A stretch of DNA of 64,000 bases from Verrucomicrobiaceae bacterium. Lineage in GTDB: Bacteria > Verrucomicrobiota > Verrucomicrobiia > Verrucomicrobiales > Verrucomicrobiaceae. Position 1 is the first letter of the stretch; every line of letters begins with the position of its first letter. The position numbers and the translations under genes were made by a program. The stretch spans positions 60,011 to 124,010 of the forward strand of contig JAIXYN010000032.1 of the NCBI GenBank assembly GCA_027490195.1, given 5' to 3'. This document shows positions 1-7,888 of this stretch, one piece after another. The notes beneath the pieces were generated by a model. The model had not been told where the DNA came from and searched no databases. It saw only the letters and a program-made list of their open reading frames with translations.

Positions 1-1395
1 CGTGAGCCCCTTTCCACGCTCTCCATCGATGTGGACACCGCCTCCTATGCAAACGTGCGGCGCTTCCTGAACCAGAACATGATCCCGCCGCCGGATGCGG
101 TGCGCATTGAGGAGCTGGTGAATTATTTCCCCACCGCCGAAGAAGGCCCCGCGCATGAGGCGAAGGAACCCTTCGGCGTGCGCGTGGAGCTGGCACCCTG
201 CCCCTGGCAGCCGGTTCACCGCCTCGCACGCATCGCCATCAAAGGCCGTGAGATGGACAAGAACCGCAAGGCAAGCAACCTCGTCTTCCTGGTGGATGTC
301 TCGGGCTCGATGGGCGAGCCAAACAAACTGCCGCTGGTGCAGCAGTCTCTGCGCATGCTCACGGAGCAGCTCGGGGAAGGGGACCGCGTGACGATGGTGG
401 TCTATGCCGGCAGCAGCGGCGTGGTGCTGCCACCGACGAGTGGCGAGAAGAAAGAAGAGATCCTGGCGGCCATCGGCCGACTGAGCGCAGGCGGCAGCAC
501 GCATGGCAGCGAGGGCATCAAGCTCGCCTATGAGCAGGCGGTGGCGGGCTTCATCAAAGGCGGCGTGAACCGCGTGATCCTCTGCACGGACGGCGACTTC
601 AATGTGGGCGTGAGCTCGCCGGAGGAGCTGGAAAAACTCATCAAGCACAAGGCCAAGAGCGGTGTCTTTCTCAGCGTGCTGGGCTTTGGCAGCGGAAACT
701 TGAAGGACCGCACCATGGAAACCCTGGCCGACAAAGGCAACGGCAACTACGCCTACATCGACAGCCTCAGCGAAGCGCGCAAAGTGCTGGTGGAGCAGAT
801 GAGCGGCACGCTGGTGACCATCGCCAAAGACGTGAAAATCCAGGTGGAGTTCAATCCCGCCGCCGTGCGCAGCTACCGCCTCATCGGTTATGAAAACCGC
901 CTGCTGGCCAAGGAAGATTTTAACGATGACACGAAGGACGCCGGCGAGATCGGCGCAGGCCACAGCGTGGTGGCCCTGTATGAGATCGTCCCTGCGAATC
1001 TGCCCCCCGGTGCCGAGCCCCGCCCGCTGGTGGACAACTTGAAGTATCAAGCCCCCGCCATCGCTTCCGCTCAGCTCGCCGCCGCCGCGAAAACTGGCGA
1101 GATGATGACCGTGAAGCTGCGCTACAAGGAACCCGAGAGCGATCTGAGCAAGCTGATCGAAGTGCCCACCAAAGACGAAGGCAAGACCCTGACCGCGAGC
1201 AGCGAAGAGTACAAATTCAGCGCCGCCGTCGCAGGCTTCGGCCTCCTGCTGCGCGACTCCAGTTACAAAGGCACCCTGAGCTGGGAAACCGTGCGCCGCC
1301 TGGCACTGGATGGCAAAGGCGCCGACAAGCTGGGGTATCGTGGCGAGTTTCTCCAGCTCATCGACAAAGCACGTGGGCTGAAGGAAACGAAGTAG
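1..1395 (+). CDS. YfbK-like von Willebrand factor A protein, 5' end missing
   Basis: The reading frame is open from the first base, and the residues before the first possible GTG (position 31), reading STLSIDVDTASYANVRRFLN, are typical of this family, so the true start lies upstream of the window. The VWA domain follows with an intact MIDAS motif DVSGSMG at about codons 99-105, then a C-terminal DUF3520-like part from about codon 290 to the TAG stop. Family members are exported or lipid-anchored proteins of unknown substrate, thought to act in metal-dependent protein contacts at the envelope. The signal sequence or lipobox expected at the N-terminus is outside the window, so location is inferred. 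Family assignment is secure; function is not known. Confidence 0.9.
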   Translation, partial: REPLSTLSIDVDTASYANVRRFLNQNMIPPPDAVRIEELVNYFPTAEEGPAHEAKEPFGVRVELAPCPWQPVHRLARIAIKGREMDKNRKASNLVFLVDVSGSMGEPNKLPLVQQSLRMLTEQLGEGDRVTMVVYAGSSGVVLPPTSGEKKEEILAAIGRLSAGGSTHGSEGIKLAYEQAVAGFIKGGVNRVILCTDGDFNVGVSSPEELEKLIKHKAKSGVFLSVLGFGSGNLKDRTMETLADKGNGNYAYIDSLSEARKVLVEQMSGTLVTIAKDVKIQVEFNPAAVRSYRLIGYENRLLAKEDFNDDTKDAGEIGAGHSVVALYEIVPANLPPGAEPRPLVDNLKYQAPAIASAQLAAAAKTGEMMTVKLRYKEPESDLSKLIEVPTKDEGKTLTASSEEYKFSAAVAGFGLLLRDSSYKGTLSWETVRRLALDGKGADKLGYRGEFLQLIDKARGLKETK

Positions 1396-1521
1396 AAATG
1401 ACGTTGGACGGCTCCCACGCAATGGCTTGCGGCCCATCCGGGTGGCGCAAGCTATGTCTGCCGAGATGGGAAAATGCAAGGCGCTGGCTCCGATGTGGTG
1501 GTCAAGCTGACGCAATGGCCG

Positions 1522-1559
1522 CAAAAATAAATGGCACCCCGCTTTCACGGAATGCCATT
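1522..1559 (-). terminator. possible intrinsic terminator downstream of the small lipoprotein gene
   Basis: Read on the minus strand, AATGGCA pairs with TGCCATT across a 16-base loop and is followed by TATTTTTG. It lies 40 bases beyond the stop of the lipoprotein gene at 1599. The stem is only 7 base pairs, so this is a moderate call. Confidence 0.4.
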
Positions 1560-1598
1560 CGGGGGCGGTTTGTTCAAAGGCGAACTTGGGATACGCAA

Positions 1599-1934
1599 CT
1601 ACCGGATGAAGCCATTGTTCCGCGCCGCGATGGAATTGCCATACGCGGTGTGGTTGCCGCCGTAGAAATGCAGGCCATCGTAAAGGTAGCGGCCGGGGTA
1701 GGCGCGACCTTGGTAATTGTAGCTGCCGTTTTGATACTGGCCGCCGGAGTAGTAGTGGCCATTGTAGAAGTAGGCGTTGCCAGAGTAGTTGGTTGGCATC
1801 GTGGTGTAGGTGTTGAAGCCGCTGCCACTGTTATAGGCTACGGGATACATCGGCTCCACGCAGGAAGTGAGCGAGAGGGTGAGAAGAACGGTGGGGATGA
1901 CCAGTGTTTTCTTGAGTAGGGCGGGTTTCTTCAT
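1599..1934 (-). CDS. small Tyr/Gly/Asn-rich lipoprotein
   Basis: The ATG at 1934 gives a 111-residue protein beginning with a charged MKKPALLKK stretch, a hydrophobic core and the lipobox LTSC, so it should be exported and lipid-modified. The frame continues upstream but that extension has no signal features, so the internal ATG is preferred. The mature part is very rich in Tyr, Gly and Asn, with irregular repeats such as FYNGHYYSGG and YNYQG. It resembles low-complexity Tyr/Gly-rich lipoproteins that are common in this phylum and have no known function. It ends in TAG. It is divergent from the stress-protein genes at 2134, with a 199-base region between. No enzymatic motif is visible. Confidence 0.75.
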   Translation of the reverse strand: MKKPALLKKTLVIPTVLLTLSLTSCVEPMYPVAYNSGSGFNTYTTMPTNYSGNAYFYNGHYYSGGQYQNGSYNYQGRAYPGRYLYDGLHFYGGNHTAYGNSIAARNNGFIR

Positions 1935-2049
1935 GAGCGAAGCATGGGACGCATTCATGGAAGATGATATGAGGTGTGTACCCCATGTGGGAGCAGGGTT
2001 TCTGGCAGGAAAGAAAATGTGCCTTGTGAGGCCAAAATCCGCGCAGGAC

Positions 2050-2082
2050 GCGATAGGAGATGGGGTAAACAACCCATATCGC
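2050..2082. other. bulged hairpin in the divergent region upstream of the stress-protein pair
   Basis: GCGAT and ATGGG pair with CCCAT and ATCGC around the loop GTAAACAA, with AGGAG left as a 5-base bulge on the left arm. It lies 52 bases upstream of the universal stress protein start. It could be a leader structure or a protein site, but nothing in the sequence decides this. Confidence 0.3.
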
Positions 2083-2133
2083 GGCGCGAGCATCTGCGTT
2101 TAGCTCGGCACTGATGAACCACCCACGCAGACC

Positions 2134-3051
2134 ATGAACAAGCTCTCTACCATTCTCGTTGCTGTGGATTTTTCCACGGGGTCACGCTCGGCTTATGAGC
2201 AGGCGGTACGCATCGCGGCACTGACCAGCGCGAAAGTACATGTGCTGCATGTGGTGGACTCCGCCGCTGTCGCGACACTGGCAGCCAGCCGGGAAGAGCC
2301 CTTTGAAACCCATGCGAAGGTGGCATCGGAAGGGGCCAGCTCGGCGCTCTCCCAATGGATGGCGCAATCTCCCGCACCGGGCAATTACGAGGTCACGATC
2401 GCGCTGGGCACCCCGCTGCATGAGATCCTGGAGCATGCGCGCACGCTCAATGCGGATCTGCTGGTGGCGGGGATCGCCGGGGCAGGGGAGATGCCGGCAG
2501 GCGCGGGGTCGATATCCAGCAAGCTGGCACGCAAGGCGTTGATGCCAGTGCTGCTGGTCCGGACGAATCATCCGCAGCCGTTTCGCAAAATCGTGGCATG
2601 CTTGGATTTCTCGGAGAATTCGCGGGCGGTAGTTCAGCAGGCGCAAAGCGTGGCGAGCATGGAGGGTGGCGAGGTGGACTTCCTGCATGTGTGGCAGGAG
2701 CCTTGGGCAGCCATGGCCTACCCGACTCCCTTTGCGGACACGAGCCTGCCTTCGGTGGTGTACTCGCCCATAGAGCGCGAGGCCTTCATCGAGGGCCTGC
2801 GCAAGGAGTTGCATGAATTTGTGGGAGATGCCGCGAAGGGCATCGCTTCCAACGAGGTGCTGCATGAGGGGGGCAGTCATGGCAATGGCATCGCCGCGCA
2901 TGCTGAGGAGTCGCAGGCGGACCTGATCATCATCGGCGGCAAGGGGCGCACGAATTTACGCTACGTCCTACTGGGTTCCACCGCTGAGCGCCTGCTCACG
3001 CGGTTGGCGTGCTCGCTGCTTGTGGTGAAACTTAACGCGGAAAACATTTAA
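2134..3051 (+). CDS. universal stress protein with two USP domains
   Basis: This 305-residue cytoplasmic protein contains two tandem UspA-type domains, roughly residues 1-145 and 150-303. The second has the ATP-binding signature of the family (GGKGRTNLRYVLLGSTAERL, then a strand ending LLVVK). In the first domain the corresponding glycine pattern is looser (AGIAGAGEMPAGAGS), so nucleotide binding is best supported for the second half. Tandem USP proteins act as ATP-dependent stress or signalling factors, but their partners vary and cannot be predicted here. A second single-domain USP gene starts 2 bases after the stop, so the two are almost certainly cotranscribed and may form mixed dimers. 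Confidence 0.93.
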   Translation: MNKLSTILVAVDFSTGSRSAYEQAVRIAALTSAKVHVLHVVDSAAVATLAASREEPFETHAKVASEGASSALSQWMAQSPAPGNYEVTIALGTPLHEILEHARTLNADLLVAGIAGAGEMPAGAGSISSKLARKALMPVLLVRTNHPQPFRKIVACLDFSENSRAVVQQAQSVASMEGGEVDFLHVWQEPWAAMAYPTPFADTSLPSVVYSPIEREAFIEGLRKELHEFVGDAAKGIASNEVLHEGGSHGNGIAAHAEESQADLIIIGGKGRTNLRYVLLGSTAERLLTRLACSLLVVKLNAENI

Positions 3052-3053
3052 GT

Positions 3054-3512
3054 ATGAAAACCATCGTTGTCCTCCTTGATCTGTCTGATCTCACCTTCAA
3101 AGTCCTCAAGCAGGCGCACACGCTTGCCACCGCCTTTCACAGCGAGGTGATCATCCTGCATGTGCTGGCCAAGGTGCCCGTGGTCGTGGATGTGGGGCTG
3201 GTCTCACCCGTGATCATGCAGGATCCCTCACCCGAGGTGCTGCATCATCAAACCGAGCAGCTTTTTGAATTGCGCGACTCACTGATCAAATTCGGCGTGC
3301 GCGCCAGCGTGGAGCAACTGGGCGATGCCAGCGTGGCTGCCGTGCTCGCCGAGACCCGGCGGCGGAATGCGGACCTGATCATTCTCGGCTCCCACCACCA
3401 CAGCACGATTTACCATCTACTGGTGGGCAATGTGACAGCGGACGTTTTGCAGGGCGCCCACTGCCCGGTTCTGGTGGTGCCGAGCGATGAGGATGTGCAG
3501 GGCGAGAAGTGA
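3054..3512 (+). CDS. universal stress protein, single USP domain
   Basis: This 152-residue protein is a single UspA fold, starting with the strand MKTIVVLLDLSD and ending with the family signature LGSHHHSTIYHLLVGNVTAD followed by CPVLVV. That glycine pattern suggests ATP binding. Its ATG begins 2 bases after the stop of the two-domain USP gene, so translation is probably coupled. The expected role is general stress response; the actual stress cannot be read from the sequence. The following gene is convergent, 141 bases away. Confidence 0.92.
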   Translation: MKTIVVLLDLSDLTFKVLKQAHTLATAFHSEVIILHVLAKVPVVVDVGLVSPVIMQDPSPEVLHHQTEQLFELRDSLIKFGVRASVEQLGDASVAAVLAETRRRNADLIILGSHHHSTIYHLLVGNVTADVLQGAHCPVLVVPSDEDVQGEK

Positions 3513-3559
3513 CGGAAGGGGGCGGTCAAATTGCTGACACCGCAAGGAAAACTGGATAG

Positions 3560-3598
3560 AAAAAATGTCAATAATTTGCATCCTGACCCCATTTTGAG
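3560..3598. repeat. possible REP-like remnant of the GGGGTCAGGAT type
   Basis: The minus strand reads TGGGGTCAGGATGCAAATTA and continues into TTGACATTTTT, between two convergent genes. From memory, GGGGTCAGG...TTGACA elements recur in bacterial genomes near Y1 (RAYT-type) transposases. No second copy was noticed here, so this is tentative. Confidence 0.3.
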
Positions 3599-3653
3599 GG
3601 CGGTTCGAAACTTTTTAAATCGCTAACTGGCGCTGCTTTCTAATCTCTTCTGG

Positions 3654-4637
3654 CTAAACCGGCAGATGGAAATAGCCGTGGATGTGGGGAAAGCCGCGGA
3701 AGTACCAGACGAAGTCGGGGCTTTCGATCTGCCAAGTGTCCCAGACTTTGTCGGAGGCGATGTCGTATTTGCCGCCGTAGCAGGAGACGAAGAGGCGCTC
3801 GACGAGTTTTTTATCTTCGATGGTCTTCATGGTGGCGGCGACGTCGTCGGGGCGGAAGCAGGCGAGCATGCGGCGCATGGTTTCGAGGAGCTTGGCCTGC
3901 TGGTCTTTGCTGAGATCGGCGCCGCTGAGACCGGGGAGGTCGGTCTTGCGTTTTTCGATGACTTTGGCGGGGCTTTCGTCGCGCGGTTCGCGGCCGACGA
4001 GGATTTTTTCCAGCTGCTTGCCGTCGAGGGCTTGGACGAATTCATTGAAGACGAGGCCCTGATACCAGAAGGGGTTGCCTTCGTGGTCCTTGCTCTCGTT
4101 GAAGGCTTTGGCGAAGTTGCCGTAAAAGATGGGGCGTCCCCCGAAGCCGAGGCCCTGATCGGTGTGGGCATGGCAGCGACGCGTGACGTGATGTCCGGTG
4201 TAGATGAACTCGAAGTCCGGGTCGGCCGGGGTGCCGAAGAAGCCCACTGAGGGGGTGTTTTTGATTTTGCCCATCAGGTCCTTCTGCACCTGCCAGTTCA
4301 TTTTCTCACGGTGGTCGGGATGATGGAGAGACTCGAAGATTTGGCGGACGAGGTCCTGCTGATCTTTGGTGTAGAAGTTGTGGAGGCGCTGCTCAGGGCA
4401 GATGTACCACCAGTTGCTGACGAAACCGCGCTTGGGGTGGTCGAGTGGCAAGACGATCTTTGAATGCTGCTCTTCGCTAAGGCTTCTATAGAACTGGGTG
4501 GGCAGGGAGTCTTTGGCTGGTGCGGTCGCGGCTCTCAACGCGGGAAAGGCGGTGAATGCCGCAGTGGTTCCGAGGGCGCGGAGGATCTCGCGGCGGCTGG
4601 GGAATTTCCTATCCGAAGGTGCGAGGAGGGTATTCAT
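3654..4637 (-). CDS. Tat-exported DUF3500 family protein
   Basis: The protein has 327 residues and opens with a twin-arginine signal (SRREILRALGTTAAFTAFPA), so export of a folded protein is predicted. The remainder matches the DUF3500 family: the conserved NWWYICPEQRL region near the start, a GHHVTRR motif in the middle, GGRPIFYGN after it, and the aromatic C-terminal block SPDFVWYFRGFPHIHGY. The conserved histidines suggest a metal or cofactor site, but the family has no established activity. It appears to be a single transcription unit: convergent with the stress genes and 93 bases downstream of panB on the same strand, so read-through from panB is possible. Called from remembered family features. 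Confidence 0.85.
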   Translation of the reverse strand: MNTLLAPSDRKFPSRREILRALGTTAAFTAFPALRAATAPAKDSLPTQFYRSLSEEQHSKIVLPLDHPKRGFVSNWWYICPEQRLHNFYTKDQQDLVRQIFESLHHPDHREKMNWQVQKDLMGKIKNTPSVGFFGTPADPDFEFIYTGHHVTRRCHAHTDQGLGFGGRPIFYGNFAKAFNESKDHEGNPFWYQGLVFNEFVQALDGKQLEKILVGREPRDESPAKVIEKRKTDLPGLSGADLSKDQQAKLLETMRRMLACFRPDDVAATMKTIEDKKLVERLFVSCYGGKYDIASDKVWDTWQIESPDFVWYFRGFPHIHGYFHLPV

Positions 4638-4730
4638 GGAGGGATGTTCTCAGAGATGGCTGAAAAAGACCAGCGGGATTTGGCGGCGATGTGCGGGATC
4701 GTTTGAACAGCGGGGAGGCTAGGGAGTTGC

Positions 4731-5489
4731 TCAGGACTGCACTTCGGCCATGTATTCGCGCACGGCGCGCAGGGTCTCGCCTGCGACATCGGCACGTGCT
4801 TTGGCAAAGGGGGGGCGGAACCAGGGGAAGCTGCCGAGGAGGTCTGGAGTGACGAGGACCTGGCCGTCGGTGCCTGTGCCGGCTCCGATGCCAATGGTGC
4901 TGGCTTTGACGAGGCTGGTGATCTGGGTGGCGACGGCGGGGACGATGCTTTCCAATACCATGGCGACCGCTCCGGCTTGGTCGATGGCCTGGGCGTCGGC
5001 GATGAGGTGGTCGATGGACTCGGCGGTCTTGCCTTTCTTTTTGTAGCCGCCTTCCTCCCTTACGCTCTGCGGGAGCATGCCGATGTGGCCGACGAAGGGA
5101 ATGCCTGCGTCGATGATGGCGCGGATCTGGGGCAACATGCTGACGCCGCCTTCGAGCTTCACGCAGGCGGCCCCGCAATCCATGAGACGCTGGGCATTGG
5201 CCACGGCCATCTCGGGCGTGAGGTAGCTGGCAAAGGGGAGATCTGCGATGACGGGGGCGCGGGTGACGCCACGGCAGACGGCGGAGGTGTGGTGCACCAT
5301 CATGTCCATGGTGACGCCGGTGGTGTCTGGCAGGCCGAGGACGACCATGCCGAGGGAGTCGCCGACGAGGAGGAGGTCCACACCGGCGTCATCGAGCATG
5401 CGAGCGGTGGGGTAGTCATAGGCAGTCAGGACGGCGAGCTTGGGGCCGCTGGCTTTTCGTTGAGGGAGTTCAGACAAGGAGGTCATCAT
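4731..5489 (-). CDS. panB: 3-methyl-2-oxobutanoate hydroxymethyltransferase (pantothenate synthesis)
   Basis: PanB transfers a hydroxymethyl group from methylene-tetrahydrofolate to 2-oxoisovalerate, the first committed step to pantoate and coenzyme A. The 252 residues cover the whole family. The metal-binding and catalytic acids are present in LLVGDSLGM (Asp), VIADLPF (Asp), VKLEGG (Glu) and MVLESIV (Glu). The late glycine-rich segment IGIGAGTGTDGQ is also intact. The gene starts inside the stop codon of the upstream membrane-protein gene (overlap 5486-5489), so the two are translationally coupled. The next pathway-related gene, panD, is far away at 42.6 kb, so pantothenate genes are scattered. 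Other panB sequences often start a little earlier, but the tight overlap supports this start. Confidence 0.96.
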   Translation of the reverse strand: MMTSLSELPQRKASGPKLAVLTAYDYPTARMLDDAGVDLLLVGDSLGMVVLGLPDTTGVTMDMMVHHTSAVCRGVTRAPVIADLPFASYLTPEMAVANAQRLMDCGAACVKLEGGVSMLPQIRAIIDAGIPFVGHIGMLPQSVREEGGYKKKGKTAESIDHLIADAQAIDQAGAVAMVLESIVPAVATQITSLVKASTIGIGAGTGTDGQVLVTPDLLGSFPWFRPPFAKARADVAGETLRAVREYMAEVQS

Positions 5490-6019
5490 GAATGAGCGAA
5501 GTCGTAGCGGGGGATCTTGGTGCGCTTGAGCAGGATGAATGCGGTCAAGGGATAGAGCAGACCGAGCGTTATGCCGAAGTAGCCGGAAGCGAGGGTGACG
5601 TTTCGTGTGGTCACGAGCATGTCGGGATTTTTCACCTGCTGCAGGGTGTAGGCCAGGGTGAAGGGCAGGGTGAAGGTGACGGTGAGCCAGGCGGTGAAGA
5701 GTGCCGCCCCAAAGCCATAGACGGCGCAGCCGAGGGCGACTTTGCGGGCAGCAGCGCTGAGGCGGAGGAGACCCACGCCGGAGGCAAACTGCAGTACTGC
5801 GTAGAGTAGGCCGGGGAAAAAGAGCGCCCGCATGATGGAGGCGTAGGTCGGATGGCTGCGCAGCATGTCGGCCATGAGGCCGGTCTGCCCATCAAGCGGA
5901 GCAAAACATAGGCGGCAATTTTGAACCATGCTGACGAGAGCGAAGCTGCCAAAGAGGATGTACAATCCTCCGATAACCTGAAGGATGCCAGTAAACTTGG
6001 AGGACGAGGGGGATTCCAT
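5486..6019 (-). CDS. four-helix membrane protein of unknown function, upstream of panB
   Basis: This protein has 177 residues and four predicted membrane segments (about 10-32, 63-84, 92-118 and 143-165). A cysteine pair in VQNCRLCFAPL follows the first segment. No known family was recognised. Its stop overlaps the panB start by four bases, which suggests a common transcript, but nothing links it to pantothenate chemistry. A dyad at 6054-6079 lies 34 bases upstream of its start and could regulate it or the divergent gene at 6138. Confidence 0.75.
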   Translation of the reverse strand: MESPSSSKFTGILQVIGGLYILFGSFALVSMVQNCRLCFAPLDGQTGLMADMLRSHPTYASIMRALFFPGLLYAVLQFASGVGLLRLSAAARKVALGCAVYGFGAALFTAWLTVTFTLPFTLAYTLQQVKNPDMLVTTRNVTLASGYFGITLGLLYPLTAFILLKRTKIPRYDFAHS

Positions 6020-6053
6020 GGGGGACTAGCACTAGGGCAGTCGGGGCAGGTGA

Positions 6054-6079
6054 TGTCACGCTGAAAATCATGCGTGACA
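6054..6079. promoter_or_regulatory. perfect 8-base dyad, candidate operator between divergent genes
   Basis: TGTCACGC is repeated perfectly inverted as GCGTGACA with a 10-base spacer. It lies between two divergent starts (6019 minus and 6138 plus). The arm length and spacing suit a dimeric regulator bound over two helical turns, though a hairpin in RNA is also possible. No regulator gene is adjacent. Confidence 0.4.
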
Positions 6080-6137
6080 GATTAGGTTGCTTGGCTTGAC
6101 TATGGGGGCTGTCTGCTTTCACCCCACCTGACCCACC

Positions 6138-6362
6138 ATGAAAACACTGCTGACCCTCCTCGCTCTCACGGCATCCTTGACACTGAATAGCGTCGCCGCC
6201 GAACCACCCGTGAATACGGAATGCCCGGTTTGCCACAAGGATGCCCGTCTGATTTTTCGTAGCAACACAAAGGATGGCAAGCGCGTCATTTTCGCCACGG
6301 CAGAGTGCAAAGGAAAATTCGACGCGACTCCGGGCAAGTATCAGGTGAAGCCGAAGTCCTGA
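6138..6362 (+). CDS. small exported YHS-like cysteine protein
   Basis: This 74-residue protein has a signal peptide (MKTLLTLLALTASLTLNSVA, cleavage near AEPP). The mature part is a short module with CPVCHKDA near residue 29 and FATAECKGKFDATPGKYQV towards the end. The CPxC plus AECKxKFDxxPxKY pattern resembles the YHS/TRASH-type metal-binding modules seen in heavy-metal handling and cytochrome-associated proteins. A metal-binding role in the periplasm is therefore an inference. It is divergent from the membrane-protein/panB pair. It could also be a degenerate remnant of a larger YHS protein. Confidence 0.72.
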   Translation: MKTLLTLLALTASLTLNSVAAEPPVNTECPVCHKDARLIFRSNTKDGKRVIFATAECKGKFDATPGKYQVKPKS

Positions 6363-6444
6363 GCTGATCGCGTCTAGACGCCAAGCTTGAGGAAATGCCA
6401 TGCACCTGGTTATCAGCCTAGGTGCCACAAAGAGCCATGGCCAT

Positions 6445-6477
6445 ACTCGATTCCGCTTTTCAATGACGGAATCGAGT
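6445..6477. other. perfect 11-base hairpin between 6363 and the MFS gene
   Basis: ACTCGATTCCG pairs perfectly with CGGAATCGAGT around the loop CTTTTCAATGA. It is 82 bases past the stop of the small YHS-like gene. There is no clean T-run after it, so it is a weak candidate terminator. It could also be an operator for the transporter 60 bases downstream. Confidence 0.4.
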
Positions 6478-6494
6478 GAATCTTCATTCCGTGC

Positions 6495-6524
6495 TTGAGC
6501 CTTGGATTGACCGTAGGATAGACT
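6495..6524 (+). promoter_or_regulatory. possible promoter of the MFS transporter
   Basis: TTGAGC and TAGACT are 18 bases apart, and the second box ends 13 bases before the ATG at 6538. The match to sigma-70 boxes is partial, so confidence is low. Confidence 0.22.
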
Positions 6525-6537
6525 GCGGATTCACCTC

Positions 6538-7872
6538 ATGCCATCCAGCCTTCCTGATACTACATCCCACACAGCGGCACTCGACCGTGCACGCCGCAAA
6601 GCTTACTGGCACCTGCTGCCGCTGCTGTTTGTCAGCTACATGATCGCCTATGTGGACCGGCAGAATGTGGCGGTGGCGAAACTGACGATGACGCGGGATC
6701 TACCAGGTTTTGACAATGCGGTGATCGGATTCGGAGCTGGCATCTTCTTCCTTGGCTATTTCCTGCTGGAGATTCCTGGTACGCTGATGGTGGAACGATG
6801 GAGCGCGCGTAAATGGATCTGCCGGATCATGATCACCTGGGGTGTGATGGCTGGGCTGACAGCTGCGGTGACAACGCCCTGGCAATTTTACACGGTGCGC
6901 TTTTTTCTGGGGCTGGCGGAGGCGGGCTTTTTTCCTGGTGTAGTGGTTTATCTCACTCATTGGTTTCCCAGCCGTGACCGCGCGCGTGCGCTGGCCACGT
7001 TTCTCGTGGCGACGCCGATGGCGCAGATTGTGAGCCCGAAGATTTCCAATGCACTGCTGCAGATCGGCGCGGACGCGGCGCATCCGCCAGTGCTGGGGAT
7101 GGTGGGCTGGCAGTGGGTGTATGTATTTTGGGCGCTACCTGCTGTGGTGTTGGGCACGTTTGTGTTTTTCTGGCTGGTGGACCGGCCGAAGCAGGCGAAA
7201 TGGCTCACGGAGGAAGAGAGCACGGCGCTTGAGACTGAACTGGAGCGCGAACGTGCGGAGACGCGCAAGGGCAAACGCATGACGGTGATCGAAGCTCTGC
7301 GGCACCCCAAGGTGCTGCTACTGGCGCTGGTTTATTTTTGCACGGTGACCGGCAGCTATGGCATCGAGTTTTTCATGCCAAGCATTTTGAAATCCTGGTA
7401 TGCCATGGACATGAACAAGCTGACCTGGCTTATCATGCTGCCACCCGCGGTGGCCATGTGCGGGCAGCTTTTCATGGGCTGGAGTTCGGACTATTTCAAG
7501 GAGCGACGCTGGCACGCGGTGCTGCCCATCGTCATGGGTTCGACCGCGCTGGGGCTGATGCCGCACACGCAGGGGAATCTGGTGCTGACGATGGTCTGCC
7601 TGATGACCGCCTTTGCCGGGTTCAAGAGCTACATGCCCGCCTTCTGGGCGCTGCCGAGCATGTTTCTCACGGAGTCAGCTGCGGCAGGCAGCATTGGCCT
7701 GATCAATTCGATTGGGAATCTTGGTGGCTTCCTGGGGCCAAACGTGCTGGGAACGGTCGAAAAAATGACAGGTTCGTTTGTGGGCGGGTTGTACTATCTG
7801 TGCTGCTCAATGCTGTTGGCTGCCACGATCATTTTTAGCTTTGGGTTGGGAAAAAAAGAGGTCCATAAATGA
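6538..7872 (+). CDS. MFS transporter of the anion:cation symporter type
   Basis: The 444-residue protein has the two-times-six helix pattern of the major facilitator superfamily with a longer central cytoplasmic loop (about residues 215-255). The first helix region SYMIAYVDRQNVAVAK and the segment GLAEAGFFPGVVVYLTHWFP are characteristic of the ACS/phthalate-hexuronate-tartrate permease group. The likely role is proton-coupled uptake of an organic anion such as a sugar acid. The substrate cannot be inferred, as no catabolic gene is adjacent. A small membrane-protein gene begins 16 bases after its stop and may be cotranscribed. Confidence 0.9.
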   Translation: MPSSLPDTTSHTAALDRARRKAYWHLLPLLFVSYMIAYVDRQNVAVAKLTMTRDLPGFDNAVIGFGAGIFFLGYFLLEIPGTLMVERWSARKWICRIMITWGVMAGLTAAVTTPWQFYTVRFFLGLAEAGFFPGVVVYLTHWFPSRDRARALATFLVATPMAQIVSPKISNALLQIGADAAHPPVLGMVGWQWVYVFWALPAVVLGTFVFFWLVDRPKQAKWLTEEESTALETELERERAETRKGKRMTVIEALRHPKVLLLALVYFCTVTGSYGIEFFMPSILKSWYAMDMNKLTWLIMLPPAVAMCGQLFMGWSSDYFKERRWHAVLPIVMGSTALGLMPHTQGNLVLTMVCLMTAFAGFKSYMPAFWALPSMFLTESAAAGSIGLINSIGNLGGFLGPNVLGTVEKMTGSFVGGLYYLCCSMLLAATIIFSFGLGKKEVHK

Positions 7873-7888
7873 CCTGCTCAAAGCGATC

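Noticed and set aside
1398..1919. Plus-strand ORF of 173 codons following the VWA gene
   Set aside because: Mostly opposite the small lipoprotein gene; no motif and a biased composition.
3666..4250. Plus-strand acidic ORF of 194 codons
   Set aside because: Antisense shadow of the DUF3500 gene; the Glu/Val/Ala-rich sequence is a codon-bias artefact.
4464..4706. Small plus-strand ORFs overlapping the DUF3500 gene start
   Set aside because: They overlap the Tat signal of a supported gene and have no ribosome site or motif.
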